A DNA stretch of 64,000 nt from Planctomycetota bacterium (lineage in GTDB: Bacteria > Planctomycetota > Phycisphaerae > UBA1845), in the NCBI GenBank assembly GCA_016200265.1, contig JACQFE010000051.1, positions 62,001 through 126,000 on the forward strand. Reading direction: 5' to 3'. Under the pieces are notes generated by a model that was not told the DNA's origin, searched no databases, and saw only the letters and a program-made list of their open reading frames with translations. A program made the translations under genes and the position numbers. Below are positions 43,468 to 53,819 of this stretch, piece after piece; the stretch's first letter is position 1; each line of letters begins with the position of its first letter.

Positions 43468-43822
43468 GTGTTCCCTCATTCTGAACTTCGTAAACAGGCA
43501 GGCGCCGCGACAGTCCGATTCACGTTGGTTGGCTGCACCACACGGCTCTCAATTCGAACAGATCAAAATCCGACCAATTTCGAACCATTTCCCGAGCGCG
43601 GTCTCAGGTTCCTTGGTTTGCCGAACAAAGGCTTCACTCTACCCTCCGTCGGCTGACGATTTATAAGGTTACCCCAAGCGACCTGTCAATAAACGTAATG
43701 GGTGTAAAGGTAGGTAGTCCCGGAATATCAGCAGCTTTCGCATTCAAAAAGCTAGCCTGCTGCAGGTGTTTAGTCCTTGCATCCAGTGGTCTTGGCAGTT
43801 CGATGGAATGGAAAAACGATCC
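43468..43822. other. Intergenic region, no feature recognised
   Basis: About 355 bp between the FG-GAP gene start and the end of the acetyltransferase gene. No gene or repeat was recognised. Confidence 0.5.
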
Positions 43823-44269
43823 TTACGGCAGCTCTTTCTCGAAAATCACCACGTTGTCGGCGCTGGAGGAGTCGTAGCGGATGCCGACAAGGTCGTAGCC
43901 CTCCGTGATGGCCACGTGGAGCATAGGTCGATGCTGATTGTTGCACTCGAAGCGCATGAGCTGATACCCGTGATCGCCGGCCCAGGCGTGCTGCGCCTGG
44001 ATCAACTGCGTGCTAATGCCCTGTCGCCGAAAATCCGGCAATACGCCGCAAATCCAACTGAAAAACGTCGTGGGCATCAGCTCGAAACCAATAATGAATC
44101 CGACCGGACGGTCGTCCACCATCGCCACCATCATGGCGACGTTGTACCGGCCGCGAAAACGGCGCTGAAAGTATTCGACGGACTCCTTGGGTGAGAAGAC
44201 TTCGTTGTACAACTCAGAAATGAGTGCCAGTTCGCTGGGACCGACAGGGATGACTTTGGCAGTGGCCAT
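43823..44269 (-). CDS. GNAT-family N-acetyltransferase
   Basis: The 148-residue protein has the GNAT fold: acetyl-CoA motif SWICGVLPDFRRQGISTQLIQ (V-x-P-x-x-RRQGI, about 72-92), preceding strand RPVGFIIGFEL and a late LMRFECNNQHRPMLHVAITEGY segment. The substrate cannot be told. It lies 140 bp downstream of the acyl-CoA ligase gene on the same strand. Confidence 0.85.
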   Translation of the reverse strand: MATAKVIPVGPSELALISELYNEVFSPKESVEYFQRRFRGRYNVAMMVAMVDDRPVGFIIGFELMPTTFFSWICGVLPDFRRQGISTQLIQAQHAWAGDHGYQLMRFECNNQHRPMLHVAITEGYDLVGIRYDSSSADNVVIFEKELP

Positions 44270-44409
44270 AAGAGCCTGAATTCTCCGACTACGTTGCTAC
44301 GTCTCCGATTCACAACCTGTTTCCTACAGGCCTCAAAGGCCATTCGGTGCGACGACGATCTCGCCCCTTCATTATCGTATGCAGGCGAAATCCGTATTGA
44401 AAGCGTGCG

Positions 44410-45918
44410 TCATCCAATAATACGATCTAGAGGCCCCAATGGATCGCGCTCGACGAGATCTTTCAGTCGCCGCTTGAGAATCTTTCCCGTAGGCCCGGTC
44501 GGCAAATCCTCTCGAATGACAACCCGTTTCGGTGTCTTGAAACTGGCCAGCCGCTCTCTTGCGAAAATCCGAAGCTGATCCTCGCTCACTTCGGCATCCT
44601 TACGCGGCATCACGAACGCCACGGGAATCTCACCGCGAAGACCATCCGGCATTCCGATCACTGCGGCCTGCAAGACCGCCTCGTGCGACTCTAGGACCGA
44701 TTCAATCTCACGCGGGAACACATTCTCGCCCCCGATGATGAGCATCTCTTTCGCCCGACCCGTGATGGCAAGGAAGCCATCGGCATCAATTCGCCCAATA
44801 TCGCCAGTCCGAAACCATCCATTGCTACTCAAAATGTTCCGTGTCTCTTCCGGCTTGCGAAAATACCCTTTCATTATGCCCGGACCACGAACAAATATCT
44901 CTCCGTCGGCGTCAGTCCCCAAGGTCTCACCCTCCGGACCTGCGATCCGGACTTCGACATTTCGCATTGGCTTTCCAACCGTGCCAACCTTGTATTGCGA
45001 AAGTGAACAGGCCGAAATGACCGGCGACGTCTCGGTCAACCCGTATCCCTGACGCAACGTCACACCGAACCGCTCTTTAAAGTCCTCTCGCACACGATCG
45101 GGCAACGGCTCCCCGCCACTGATGGCAATGTAGACCGATTTGAATGCGTCCGATCTGGATGACTTCGTTCGCAGCACGGCCGCAAACATGCTGGGAATCG
45201 CAAGAATCACCGAGAGCTTGTGTTCCGATACGGCGCGGACCATCCCCAGCGGACTGAATCGCGGGATCGCAAGCACCCTGCCCGCAAGATAGACCGGCAC
45301 GATCACATTCCCGGTCAATCCAAAGACGTGAAACGGCGGAAGGACATTGAGGAACGATTGACCCGGCTCGATTTCCAGCGAGTAGATCGCATCCTCGCAA
45401 TTGCTATGCAGATTCCCGTGCGTCAACTCCACGCCTTTGGGCTCTGCGGTCGTTCCCGAAGTGTAAAGAATGACGGCCGTAGAATTCGCGTCGACAGTCG
45501 GCGATCGCGGCAGCCCCCGCAGCATCGCCCAAAGCAACTTGGTTTTCAGCGGAAGGTCTTCGAGGAATATCGCTTTGGCGGGCAGTTCCGATGCAAGTTC
45601 GGCAAAATGCTTGACCGTCAAAATAATTTCGATGTCCGCATCCGCGACGACCTTCTTCAGCTCTTCCGCCCGAAGCAGGAAATTCAGCGGCACTGCGATG
45701 CGCTCGGCGAACAGGGTTCCAAAGAAAACCGCCGGGAACGCCGTCGAAGCAGGCAGCATGATCCCGACTCGCTGGCAGTTCGTCAGCGAACGAATGACAT
45801 CGCGAAGCACTCCCGCCAACCGAGCAAACTGCAAGTACGTGAGTTCTCGCGACCCGTCTCCAACTGCCGGCGCATGGGGCGTCGTTCGGGCCGCTCGAAT
45901 CAGCGCGTCTGTCAACAT
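44410..45918 (-). CDS. Acyl-CoA/acyl-ACP synthetase (AMP-forming, FadD-like)
   Basis: The protein activates carboxylic acids, most likely fatty acids, with ATP and CoA. The P-loop ILYTSGTTAEPKGVELTHGN (about 150-170), the YGLTETSP motif, the GWFRTGDIGRIDADGFLAITGR hinge and the C-terminal catalytic Lys in PTGPTGKILKR are intact. At 502 residues it is compact, typical of FadD-like rather than acetyl-CoA synthetase-like enzymes. Chain length and final acceptor cannot be told from sequence. Confidence 0.9.
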   Translation of the reverse strand: MLTDALIRAARTTPHAPAVGDGSRELTYLQFARLAGVLRDVIRSLTNCQRVGIMLPASTAFPAVFFGTLFAERIAVPLNFLLRAEELKKVVADADIEIILTVKHFAELASELPAKAIFLEDLPLKTKLLWAMLRGLPRSPTVDANSTAVILYTSGTTAEPKGVELTHGNLHSNCEDAIYSLEIEPGQSFLNVLPPFHVFGLTGNVIVPVYLAGRVLAIPRFSPLGMVRAVSEHKLSVILAIPSMFAAVLRTKSSRSDAFKSVYIAISGGEPLPDRVREDFKERFGVTLRQGYGLTETSPVISACSLSQYKVGTVGKPMRNVEVRIAGPEGETLGTDADGEIFVRGPGIMKGYFRKPEETRNILSSNGWFRTGDIGRIDADGFLAITGRAKEMLIIGGENVFPREIESVLESHEAVLQAAVIGMPDGLRGEIPVAFVMPRKDAEVSEDQLRIFARERLASFKTPKRVVIREDLPTGPTGKILKRRLKDLVERDPLGPLDRIIG

Positions 45919-46110
45919 TGTTATCGTTCCCGTCGATACTTACACGAAGACCGAAACACCAGCGTCGCACCGTGAATCGACCGATCAAGCGGAAGTATAA
46001 CCGCCTTTCCATTGAATCAGCGAAATCTTCGCATTCTCAGAAAGACAAGTTGCGAATCATCCGATAAACGATCGCGCTCGCTGCATTGTCCCGTATGGCG
46101 CAAATTCTGC

Positions 46111-47307
46111 ATGAACATTAAGGCGATCAATCGAACCAACAATACTGCCCGGCGCGAAGAGGATGTCGCGCGCATCAAGGCCCGTTTTGAATCCGCGGAC
46201 CTCGTTCGGCGCGGAATCTGTTTGCTCAATGCCAGTCGCTATTCCGATGCGATCGAATTGTTCACTCGGGCCGCCGCCCTTGATTCATCCAATCGACGCG
46301 CTGCCAATGGCGTCGCTGCCGCTCAACTTGGGCTGAAACAGACCACTCAAGCCGCACGGAGCTTTGCAAAACAGACTGACGAAAATCCATTGAACACCAC
46401 CGCTCGCATTCGCCGGGCCCATTGCCTCTGGCAAGCCGGCGAGCATGATGAGGCCATTGATTCACTGCGCAATGGCTTGCGTCACGACTCCGAATCCGCC
46501 GAATTGCATTTTCAGCTCGGAACCCTTCTCGCCGCCCTCGAACATTACGAAGAGGCCGAACTCCGCTTTACCCAGGCCATCAGCATTGAAGACGAACACG
46601 TCGAAGCGATCGTCAATCTCGGACTTTGCGAAATGGCTCGCGGAGCATGCACAGAGGCCGTCACTCATTTGAGGAAAGCGCAGAGTCTTCGACCGGAAAA
46701 CGCTCGAATTGGCGTACTCCTGGCTCAAGGCGTTCGCGCCGTCCGACAGCATGGACTCACCGTTCCTTCTCAGGTCGCGTTTCCCGCGGACTCGGACTGT
46801 GAAGACACAGAGACGCTGACAGAACTCCAACACATCATCGACGCCGAACCGGAAATCGTCGACGCGTTTCTAGCTCTTCCGGAAGATCATACAAGCCGCC
46901 GTCTCCATTCAGCACTGGAACGCACACTGAATGCCGCACTAGCCCGTGCGCCGCGCCGCGCTGAATTGCATTATCAACGAGGCCGCGTTCTCGATCGCCT
47001 CGGACTACGTGACGACGCGATTGCGGAGACCGAACACGCGGTCGAACTCGAACCCAAGCACGCCAAGGCCCTGATTGAGTTAGGGAATTTGTATCAACAA
47101 TCAGGTCGCGCCGCGGAAGCCGCCATTCGATTGCAGCAGGCGGTCGACGCGGGTGCGTCCTATGCAGACGTGCATTTCCTGCTGGGCAATGCGTATCGCC
47201 AGCAGGGACAAGTAATCAAAGCACGGAGCGCGTATCGTCGCGCTCTTGCCATCAATAGGAATTATCAGGCTGCGGCCGAGGCCTTGAAAACCATCGCCGC
47301 CGCCTGA
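46111..47307 (+). CDS. TPR-repeat protein, first of a tandem pair
   Basis: Nearly the whole protein is built of TPR helices, for example RYSDAIELFTRAAALDSSNR, EHYEEAELRFTQAISIEDEH and GRAAEAAIRLQQAVDAGASY. The ATG at 46111 is chosen because the upstream 33 codons are not TPR-like and have no ribosome site. There is no signal peptide. It is divergent from the ligase gene and 18 bp from a second TPR gene, so the two probably act together as scaffolds. Partners are unknown. Confidence 0.8.
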   Translation: MNIKAINRTNNTARREEDVARIKARFESADLVRRGICLLNASRYSDAIELFTRAAALDSSNRRAANGVAAAQLGLKQTTQAARSFAKQTDENPLNTTARIRRAHCLWQAGEHDEAIDSLRNGLRHDSESAELHFQLGTLLAALEHYEEAELRFTQAISIEDEHVEAIVNLGLCEMARGACTEAVTHLRKAQSLRPENARIGVLLAQGVRAVRQHGLTVPSQVAFPADSDCEDTETLTELQHIIDAEPEIVDAFLALPEDHTSRRLHSALERTLNAALARAPRRAELHYQRGRVLDRLGLRDDAIAETEHAVELEPKHAKALIELGNLYQQSGRAAEAAIRLQQAVDAGASYADVHFLLGNAYRQQGQVIKARSAYRRALAINRNYQAAAEALKTIAAA

Positions 47308-47324
47308 AGTCGGGGGAAACAAGT

Positions 47325-49052
47325 ATGTCTTACCTTTTGGAGATCCTGGGGCGAGGACTTTTGTCCGAGCTGGGATCGGCATTTCGTGGATTTTTGGCCG
47401 ACGACGACAGCATTTCCACCCGCGAACTTGAACAAGTTGCCGCTGAAGATTCAGCGAACCCTGAAAACCAGCGCCGTCTGGGAATCCGCGCTTTGCGTGA
47501 CCGACAGTACGTCCGCGCGTGCCACGCTTTCGAAAGAATTTTGAAAACCGATGCGTTCGACCACGTCGCTCGAATCGGTTTGGCCTGCGCCCTAGACGAT
47601 CTTGGCCAGCCGCGTAAGGCGATTGAACACCTCAACACCGTGCAAACGCACGATCCAAACGACGCTGCGACATTGTTCGCGATTGGATTTCTCCATGAAA
47701 AACTTGGGGGCCTGGACGAAGCTGTCACCGCCTATGAGGCAGCACTGGAAGTAAGCCCTGAGCTTCGAAATGCCCATGAGCGCCTCGCCGCGATCCATCT
47801 GCGCCGCCGTGACATCGAAGGCGCTATCGCCCACTACGAACACGTTTGCTGGTGCGACCCCGGCGACATCACCGCCGCAATATCCCTGGCCAATCTCTAT
47901 CTGCGTGCCGGCCGCCATGACGATGCCGTCCGCCGATTCGAGGAAGCCATCATTCTCGACCCCGACAACTGGGAAGCGAAAGATGACCTAGTCAGCGCCT
48001 CGACAGATGCCGGTCAATACCAAAAGGCTTTGGAAACACTCCAAGGGATGATCGAAGAGTGTCCGGAATGCGCTGATCAATATCGCCGCCTCGGCGACCT
48101 TCTCATCAAAATGAGCCGCCCTGACGACGCTCTTGAAGCCTACTCCCAGGCCGTCGATCTCAACCCTGACCACCTTGAAGCCACCATCAAGCTCGGCACC
48201 AGCCATCTTCGCACCGGCGCGTTCACCCGAGCCGCAGGCGCCTTCTCGCGAGCCATCGAGTTGAATGATCGCATCGTAGCCGCCTACGTCGGACTCGGTG
48301 TGGCCCAACTCGCTCTCGATCGGACGGAAGATGCGAAGTCAAGCCTGGAAATGGCCGGCGGCGCGGAACCTAATAGCATGCTTCTTTATCGCGAACTCGC
48401 TCGTTTGCAGCTCAAAGTATCGGCCGCTCAACAGGTCGAGCGATATTCGTCGCCGCAGGCAATAACGGATCATCCCGGGGGTCCGTTGTCAGGCGGCATC
48501 GACACCATCCTGCGGCATCAAATTGGAAAGCTTCGCCAGGCCCTCGAAATCCATCCCAATCACGCGGACCTCCATTACCGCCTTGGCGTACTCCTGAAGA
48601 GCGCCGGCGACGTTCGCGCTGCGATCGAATCATTCGGCCGGGCCATCCAAATCAATCCGCGCTATTTGAAGGCATTGGTTCGACTTTCCCTCTCGCTTCA
48701 CGAAGTCGGCGAATTGGACGCCGCGATCAAGGTCGCGAAAGAGGTCCTTGCGCTCGACGACGAGTCTACCGAATTGCACTACCAGCTCGGCTTGATGTTC
48801 GCCGACCGAAACCAATTCGCTCTCGCCCTGGATCGATTCGACCACGCGGCGCGAAAGATGCCGACCAACATGGACTATGTCGCCAATCTCGCCCTCGCCT
48901 TGCAGAACATGGGATTGCTCGACCGCGCCGTGGAAACCTGGCGCACTCTCTGCGACCTTGAAACGACGCAAGTAACAAAACAGACGGCCACTCGCGCGCC
49001 CTCTCGTTTTCCGGCAACAACTCCTCCCTGCCCGGACTGCAACGAAGGCTGA
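47325..49052 (+). CDS. TPR-repeat protein, second of a tandem pair
   Basis: The 575-residue protein starts MSYLLEILGRGLLSELGS and then carries about ten TPRs (e.g. SRPDDALEAYSQAVDLNPDH, GDVRAAIESFGRAIQINPRY). The end is a low-complexity tail TRAPSRFPATTPPCPDCNEG with a CPDC pair. GGGGGA lies before the ATG. Its tandem relation to the previous gene suggests duplication or complex formation. Confidence 0.85.
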   Translation: MSYLLEILGRGLLSELGSAFRGFLADDDSISTRELEQVAAEDSANPENQRRLGIRALRDRQYVRACHAFERILKTDAFDHVARIGLACALDDLGQPRKAIEHLNTVQTHDPNDAATLFAIGFLHEKLGGLDEAVTAYEAALEVSPELRNAHERLAAIHLRRRDIEGAIAHYEHVCWCDPGDITAAISLANLYLRAGRHDDAVRRFEEAIILDPDNWEAKDDLVSASTDAGQYQKALETLQGMIEECPECADQYRRLGDLLIKMSRPDDALEAYSQAVDLNPDHLEATIKLGTSHLRTGAFTRAAGAFSRAIELNDRIVAAYVGLGVAQLALDRTEDAKSSLEMAGGAEPNSMLLYRELARLQLKVSAAQQVERYSSPQAITDHPGGPLSGGIDTILRHQIGKLRQALEIHPNHADLHYRLGVLLKSAGDVRAAIESFGRAIQINPRYLKALVRLSLSLHEVGELDAAIKVAKEVLALDDESTELHYQLGLMFADRNQFALALDRFDHAARKMPTNMDYVANLALALQNMGLLDRAVETWRTLCDLETTQVTKQTATRAPSRFPATTPPCPDCNEG

Positions 49053-49295
49053 TCGCAGCGGCAATCAAATACAAGTGCACAATCTTTACAGGGGTGACGC
49101 CGCACGACCCTGCGTTTCACAATATTGCCACGTGACACGCCATTTGTTCTACCTTCCGCACACGATGAGTTGCCTATTTGATTACGCCTGCGTATGAACA
49201 TTATGGGGAGAGGTGAAACCGATAGTTCTGTTTGAGAGGTCGGAACCAGAAAGTGCGCCTGACCCGACTGGGCTCTGACATCGGAGATTTGAGGA

Positions 49296-50687
49296 TTGGC
49301 CAGAATCCGGCGGAACGCCCAGCTCATCGTCGTGTCGAATCGCCTGCCCATCCGAATCATCGGGACCGGCGCGAAACGCCGTTTTGAACCCGGAGACGGT
49401 GGACTCGCAACGGCCCTCGGTTCGCTGCTCGAAGAAAGACCGTGCAACTGGATAGGCTGGTTGGGTCGACCGGGTCCTGCACCCAGAAAAATTCGCCTGA
49501 ATGGAATGCAGGTCATTCCGGTTCCAATTTCCAGCGCGGAGATCGACGCCTTTTATCATGGCTTCTCCAATCGCACCCTCTGGCCGCTTTACCACGACGT
49601 CATTCGGACACCGCTCTTCGAGCACCGATGGTGGCCGCCGTATGTCGATGTGAACGAACGATTCGCAGCAAAGGCCATTGCGGAAGCACGCCGCGGCGAC
49701 ATCCTCTGGATTCACGACTACCAACTTCAGCTTGTCCCGCAGTTCGCTCGTCGGCTTCGACCTGATTTGCGAATCGGATTCTTTCTGCACATTCCGTTTC
49801 CTCCGGAGGAGCTGTTCGCATGGCTACCCTGGCGATCGGAAGTCGTGGAAGGCTTGCTCGGCGCGGACGTGATCGGGTTTCAAACTCACGCGAATGCCCA
49901 GAACTTCTCCCGCGCCGCTCGAAAATATACGGACGCCGAGGGAACCGACACCGAGTTGCATTACCAGGGACGGACGATCCAGGTCGGCTCATTTCCGATC
50001 TCCATTGATTTTCGCAATTTCGAAGAGCTGGCGCGTTCCCCAAAGGTGCTCCTGCGCGCAAAAGAAATCCGACAACACGCCGGAGTTGGACGCAAACTGA
50101 TCCTCTGCGTTGATCGCCTGGATTACACCAAAGGTATCGAGCAGCGTCTGTTGGCGTTCGAACAATTGCTCGAGCGCCGCGAGGCAAGCGTGGATGATTG
50201 CGTGTTGATGCAGATCGCGGTTCCCAGCCGTGAGCGCGTCCGCGAATACACGGAAACGCGAACGCGCGTCGAGAGAATTGTGGGACGCATCAACGGTGAA
50301 TTCAGCGAACCGGGAATCATTGCCGTACACTATTTCCGTCGCAATGTCTCGCGAGAGGAGCTTGTGGCCTTTTATGTCGCCGCCGATATCATGCTCGTCA
50401 CGCCGCTCCGCGACGGCATGAATGTCGTCGCCAAGGAATTCGTCGCCTGCCGGACGGATCACAACGGCGTTCTCATTCTGAGCGAGCTTGCCGGCGCGGC
50501 CCGTGAATTGAGGCAGGCCATTCAAATCAATCCGCACGACGTGGAGGATATTACGGCGGCGCTGGTGCGAGCGCTGCACATGCACAAAGAGGAGAGCAGG
50601 CAGCGAATGGTCGTCATGCGAACCATCGTCCGGCGCCATGACGTGCATCATTGGGCCGATGAGTTCTTTCAGGCGTTGAAGAAATGA
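49296..50687 (+). CDS. otsA: Trehalose-6-phosphate synthase OtsA (GT20)
   Basis: OtsA joins UDP-glucose and glucose-6-phosphate to trehalose-6-phosphate. Family motifs present: VVSNRLP, the donor loop GDGGLATAL, WIHDYQLQLVPQF, FFLHIPFP, GFQTH, VDRLDYTKGI and LRDGMNVVAKEFVA. The length of 463 is normal. The start is a TTG at the family N-terminus; no ATG is available upstream in frame. Its stop overlaps the next start as ATGA, so it is coupled to the phosphatase gene. Confidence 0.95.
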   Translation: MARIRRNAQLIVVSNRLPIRIIGTGAKRRFEPGDGGLATALGSLLEERPCNWIGWLGRPGPAPRKIRLNGMQVIPVPISSAEIDAFYHGFSNRTLWPLYHDVIRTPLFEHRWWPPYVDVNERFAAKAIAEARRGDILWIHDYQLQLVPQFARRLRPDLRIGFFLHIPFPPEELFAWLPWRSEVVEGLLGADVIGFQTHANAQNFSRAARKYTDAEGTDTELHYQGRTIQVGSFPISIDFRNFEELARSPKVLLRAKEIRQHAGVGRKLILCVDRLDYTKGIEQRLLAFEQLLERREASVDDCVLMQIAVPSRERVREYTETRTRVERIVGRINGEFSEPGIIAVHYFRRNVSREELVAFYVAADIMLVTPLRDGMNVVAKEFVACRTDHNGVLILSELAGAARELRQAIQINPHDVEDITAALVRALHMHKEESRQRMVVMRTIVRRHDVHHWADEFFQALKK

Positions 50688-53251
50688 GCGACCTGGGTGA
50701 AAAACTCACCGCCGTTTCGCGAATTCCCATCCTGCTGGTGGCGTGTGATTTCGACGGCACGTTGGCGCCTTTCGCGGACGAGCCCTCGCTTGCGGAAATT
50801 CATCGACCCGCTTTGCAAGCCCTTGCACGATTGGCGGGTCTCCGACAAACATTCGTTAGCGTGATCTCCGGTCGCGCCCGACGCGACCTTCGTCACCGCG
50901 TCCAATGGCCTGAAGATATTCGCCTCGTCGGAAGCTTTGGAGCCGAGTTGAAAACCGACCTGACTACGGACTTGATTGCCCGCCTGGGCCCCGACGCAGT
51001 CGCTCTCCGTGAAAAACTGGCCCGTGAGCTGCACACCGTCGCCGCTTCGAGCAAGAATTTCCATGTCGAAGAAAAGCCGGCCAGCGTCGCATTCCATTAT
51101 CGAAGAGCTCAAATCGAGGAATCCGAGCAAGCCTTGCGTGCCCTTCGCGAGCGAGTTGCAAGCGTTCCCGGATTGTTCGTCACCGAAGGCCGTCGAGTGA
51201 TGGAATTCTCCGTGCTCCCGGCTCAAAAAGGTTTGGCCCTCAATTCCGTAAGGCACGAGACCGGTGCCGCAGGGGTGGTTTTCATCGGCGACGACATCAC
51301 CGATGAAGATGCGTTCGCATCACTAAGTGACACGGACCTCGGAATCAAAGTCGGTGAAGGCTCGAGCCAGGCCGCGTTTCGCGTCAATCACCCCGAAGCC
51401 GTCGGCGAAATTTTGGAACAACTGGCCGATCGCCGCGACGCATGGCTTTCCAGCGATCGATTTCGCTCCATTCACAATCATTCAATCTTATCCGACCAAC
51501 GAACGGCGGCACTCGTCGATCCCGAAGGTCGAATCGTCTGGATGTGCTTGCCTCGAATCGACTCCAATGCGATTTTTGCCGAACTGCTCGGCGGGCCGGC
51601 CTATGGATACTTCGATATCCGACCCCTTAAGAATGAGGGTTCCGCAACGCAGCAATACGTGGACGACTCGCTTGTTTTGCAGACGCAATGGCCGGAAATG
51701 ACTGTCACGGATTATTTGGATTGCTCGGAAGGGCGTCCGTTTCAGCGTGCTGGGCGAACGGATTTGGTTCGCATCATTGAAGGCGCCGGCCAAGCCTCCA
51801 TTCGTTTCGCTCCGCGGCTCGACTTCGGACGCATGCCCACAAGGCTGAAGCTACACGAATTCGGCGTCGAAGTCGAAGGCACCCAGGATCCAATCGTATT
51901 GTTCACGCCGCGAGTTCCCTGGCGATTGATCGAAGAAGGCCCCCATCAGGTCGCTCTCGCTGAAGTCGAATTGAGCGACGGTCCGATCGTACTCGATCTA
52001 CGCTATGGCACGGGAAGCCTGCGTGCATTGCAAAACAGTGAATCAATTCGTCGAAAGCAAACCGAAGATCACTGGCGCGTGTGGGTTCACTCTCTTTCTC
52101 TTCCCGAACTAGGGCGCGAAAAAGTCAAGCAATCGTGCCTAGTTCTCAGGGCGTTGTGCTATCGCCCCACCGGATCGATCGCTGCCGCGGCAACGATGGG
52201 TCTTCCGGAATGCCCCGGGGGCGTTCGCAATTGGGACTACCGCTACTGCTGGCCTCGCGATGCCGCCTTGGCATGCCGATCGCTTGTGCGTCTTGGGTCA
52301 ACGGGTCAAGGGCTTCGCTTCCTGGACTGGCTGATGGTAGTTCTCGAAAACTGTGATTCGCCTGAAAAGCTTCGTCCCGTTTACACCGTCAGCGGAAACA
52401 ACCTCGGACCAGAGAGCACTCTTTCAGAGCTACGTGGATATCTTCATAGTCGTCCCGTTCGTGTCGGGAACATGGCCGCATCTCAGATTCAGTTGGACAT
52501 CTTCGGAACCATTACGGACCTGATTGCGGCCTTGGCGCAATGTGATGCCGCGATCACTCCCGAACATTGGCGACTCACCAAAGCGATGGTTTCCGCGGTC
52601 GAACAACGTTGGCGCGAGCCCGACCATGGAATCTGGGAAATCCGCCGCCATCCCAAGCACCATGTCTATTCCAAAGTCATGTGCTGGCAAACGGTCGATC
52701 GCGCTCAGTTGATTGCCGAACTCTATTTGGGCCGGCGTCTGCCGGAATGGGACCAATTGACGACATCCATCGCCGAGGACGTCCTCGCTCATGGTTACAA
52801 ACCGCAAATCGGTGCTTTCACGTCCTCATACGAGGAGGACGGCATCGATGCTGCGGCCTTACACGTGGGACTTAGCGGAATGCTATCCCCCAGCGACGAA
52901 CGATTCATTTCCACGATTGGCGTCGTCGAACGCGAACTGCTCCGCAGTGGAGTCGTCTATCGATACCGCTTCGATGACGGACTGCCGGGCATCGAAGGCG
53001 GCTTTCACCTGTGTACGTCATGGCTCATCGAAGCATATGTCCTGGTGGGTCGGCTTCAAGACGCAAGATCGCTCTTTGATTCGATGACGTCCTGCACGGG
53101 GAACACGGGAATGATGTCCGAAGAGTGGGACCCGCGTTGGCGACTTTCACTCGGAAACGTTCCCCAGGCTTATTCGCACCTGGGACTCATCAACGCCGCC
53201 ATGATGCTTGACGCTTTCGAGCACGAGGCTTCCGAGACTCCGCGCGCCTAA
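50684..53251 (+). CDS. Trehalose-6-phosphate phosphatase fused to a GH15 glucosidase-like domain
   Basis: Residues about 1-255 are an OtsB HAD phosphatase: DFDGTLAPF (Asp22, Asp24), SGRARRDL and GDDITDEDAFA. Residues about 265-850 are a GH15 domain: SILSDQRTAALVDPEGRIVWM at its start, RNWDYRYCWPRDAAL in the active-site region and MSEEWDPR near the C-terminus carrying the probable catalytic Glu. GH15 includes glucoamylases and mycobacterial-type trehalases. Thus one polypeptide could both form trehalose and hydrolyse an alpha-glucoside. It is coupled to otsA by a 4-bp overlap. The fused order is OtsB first. Confidence 0.9.
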   Translation: MSDLGEKLTAVSRIPILLVACDFDGTLAPFADEPSLAEIHRPALQALARLAGLRQTFVSVISGRARRDLRHRVQWPEDIRLVGSFGAELKTDLTTDLIARLGPDAVALREKLARELHTVAASSKNFHVEEKPASVAFHYRRAQIEESEQALRALRERVASVPGLFVTEGRRVMEFSVLPAQKGLALNSVRHETGAAGVVFIGDDITDEDAFASLSDTDLGIKVGEGSSQAAFRVNHPEAVGEILEQLADRRDAWLSSDRFRSIHNHSILSDQRTAALVDPEGRIVWMCLPRIDSNAIFAELLGGPAYGYFDIRPLKNEGSATQQYVDDSLVLQTQWPEMTVTDYLDCSEGRPFQRAGRTDLVRIIEGAGQASIRFAPRLDFGRMPTRLKLHEFGVEVEGTQDPIVLFTPRVPWRLIEEGPHQVALAEVELSDGPIVLDLRYGTGSLRALQNSESIRRKQTEDHWRVWVHSLSLPELGREKVKQSCLVLRALCYRPTGSIAAAATMGLPECPGGVRNWDYRYCWPRDAALACRSLVRLGSTGQGLRFLDWLMVVLENCDSPEKLRPVYTVSGNNLGPESTLSELRGYLHSRPVRVGNMAASQIQLDIFGTITDLIAALAQCDAAITPEHWRLTKAMVSAVEQRWREPDHGIWEIRRHPKHHVYSKVMCWQTVDRAQLIAELYLGRRLPEWDQLTTSIAEDVLAHGYKPQIGAFTSSYEEDGIDAAALHVGLSGMLSPSDERFISTIGVVERELLRSGVVYRYRFDDGLPGIEGGFHLCTSWLIEAYVLVGRLQDARSLFDSMTSCTGNTGMMSEEWDPRWRLSLGNVPQAYSHLGLINAAMMLDAFEHEASETPRA

Positions 53252-53700
53252 TTCACGCCCGGATCGGCGTATGCGGCGAAATTAAATGAGTCGCCCGCGT
53301 TGTTGATGGTGATGGCGTAAAGATCGACCACCTGTGCCCAGTGAATCGCCAGAAAGACATAGGCAATCAAAATGGTCAGTGAACCCAGCTCGCCGATTCG
53401 CGTCGTGCGGAAGCGAAGCAACGGATAACTTCCAATGAGCACCAGCCCGGACTTGAAAAGAATGATGGAGAGCGGACCATACGCCAGCATGTGCCGCGCG
53501 AGCGGGTTCTCTTCGTGCAACACGCCCTGCTGATGGGCGAGCACGGTGAAGGCAAGATCAAAGCCATTGAGCAGCCAGATGCCCAGCACGAGCAGAATGA
53601 CGCGATGGGAGCGGGCCTCCACAACCCATTCGATCCATCGGGGAGACGGTCGCGGAATTCCGCTGAAATCGCTGGAAAGAGTCTGGGACGACGCGGGCAT
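53248..53700 (-). CDS. Small membrane protein (DUF5658-like)
   Basis: The 150-residue protein has three to four hydrophobic segments, including VILLVLGIWLLNGFDLAFTVL and a middle motif GVLHEENPLARHMLAYGP, typical of short membrane proteins often labelled DUF5658. It ends 4 bp inside the 3' end of the convergent phosphatase/GH15 gene. Function unknown. Confidence 0.7.
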   Translation of the reverse strand: MPASSQTLSSDFSGIPRPSPRWIEWVVEARSHRVILLVLGIWLLNGFDLAFTVLAHQQGVLHEENPLARHMLAYGPLSIILFKSGLVLIGSYPLLRFRTTRIGELGSLTILIAYVFLAIHWAQVVDLYAITINNAGDSFNFAAYADPGVN

Positions 53701-53819
53701 GAACGCCTATCGGACGACCAGGCAGGCGAGTTAATTGTATCAATGAGCTTATTCAACGCCGATAAAGCCTTTGGAACTGCGGGTCACCCTCGCTCTTTAT
53801 CAGGCACGGAGGCGATCAA

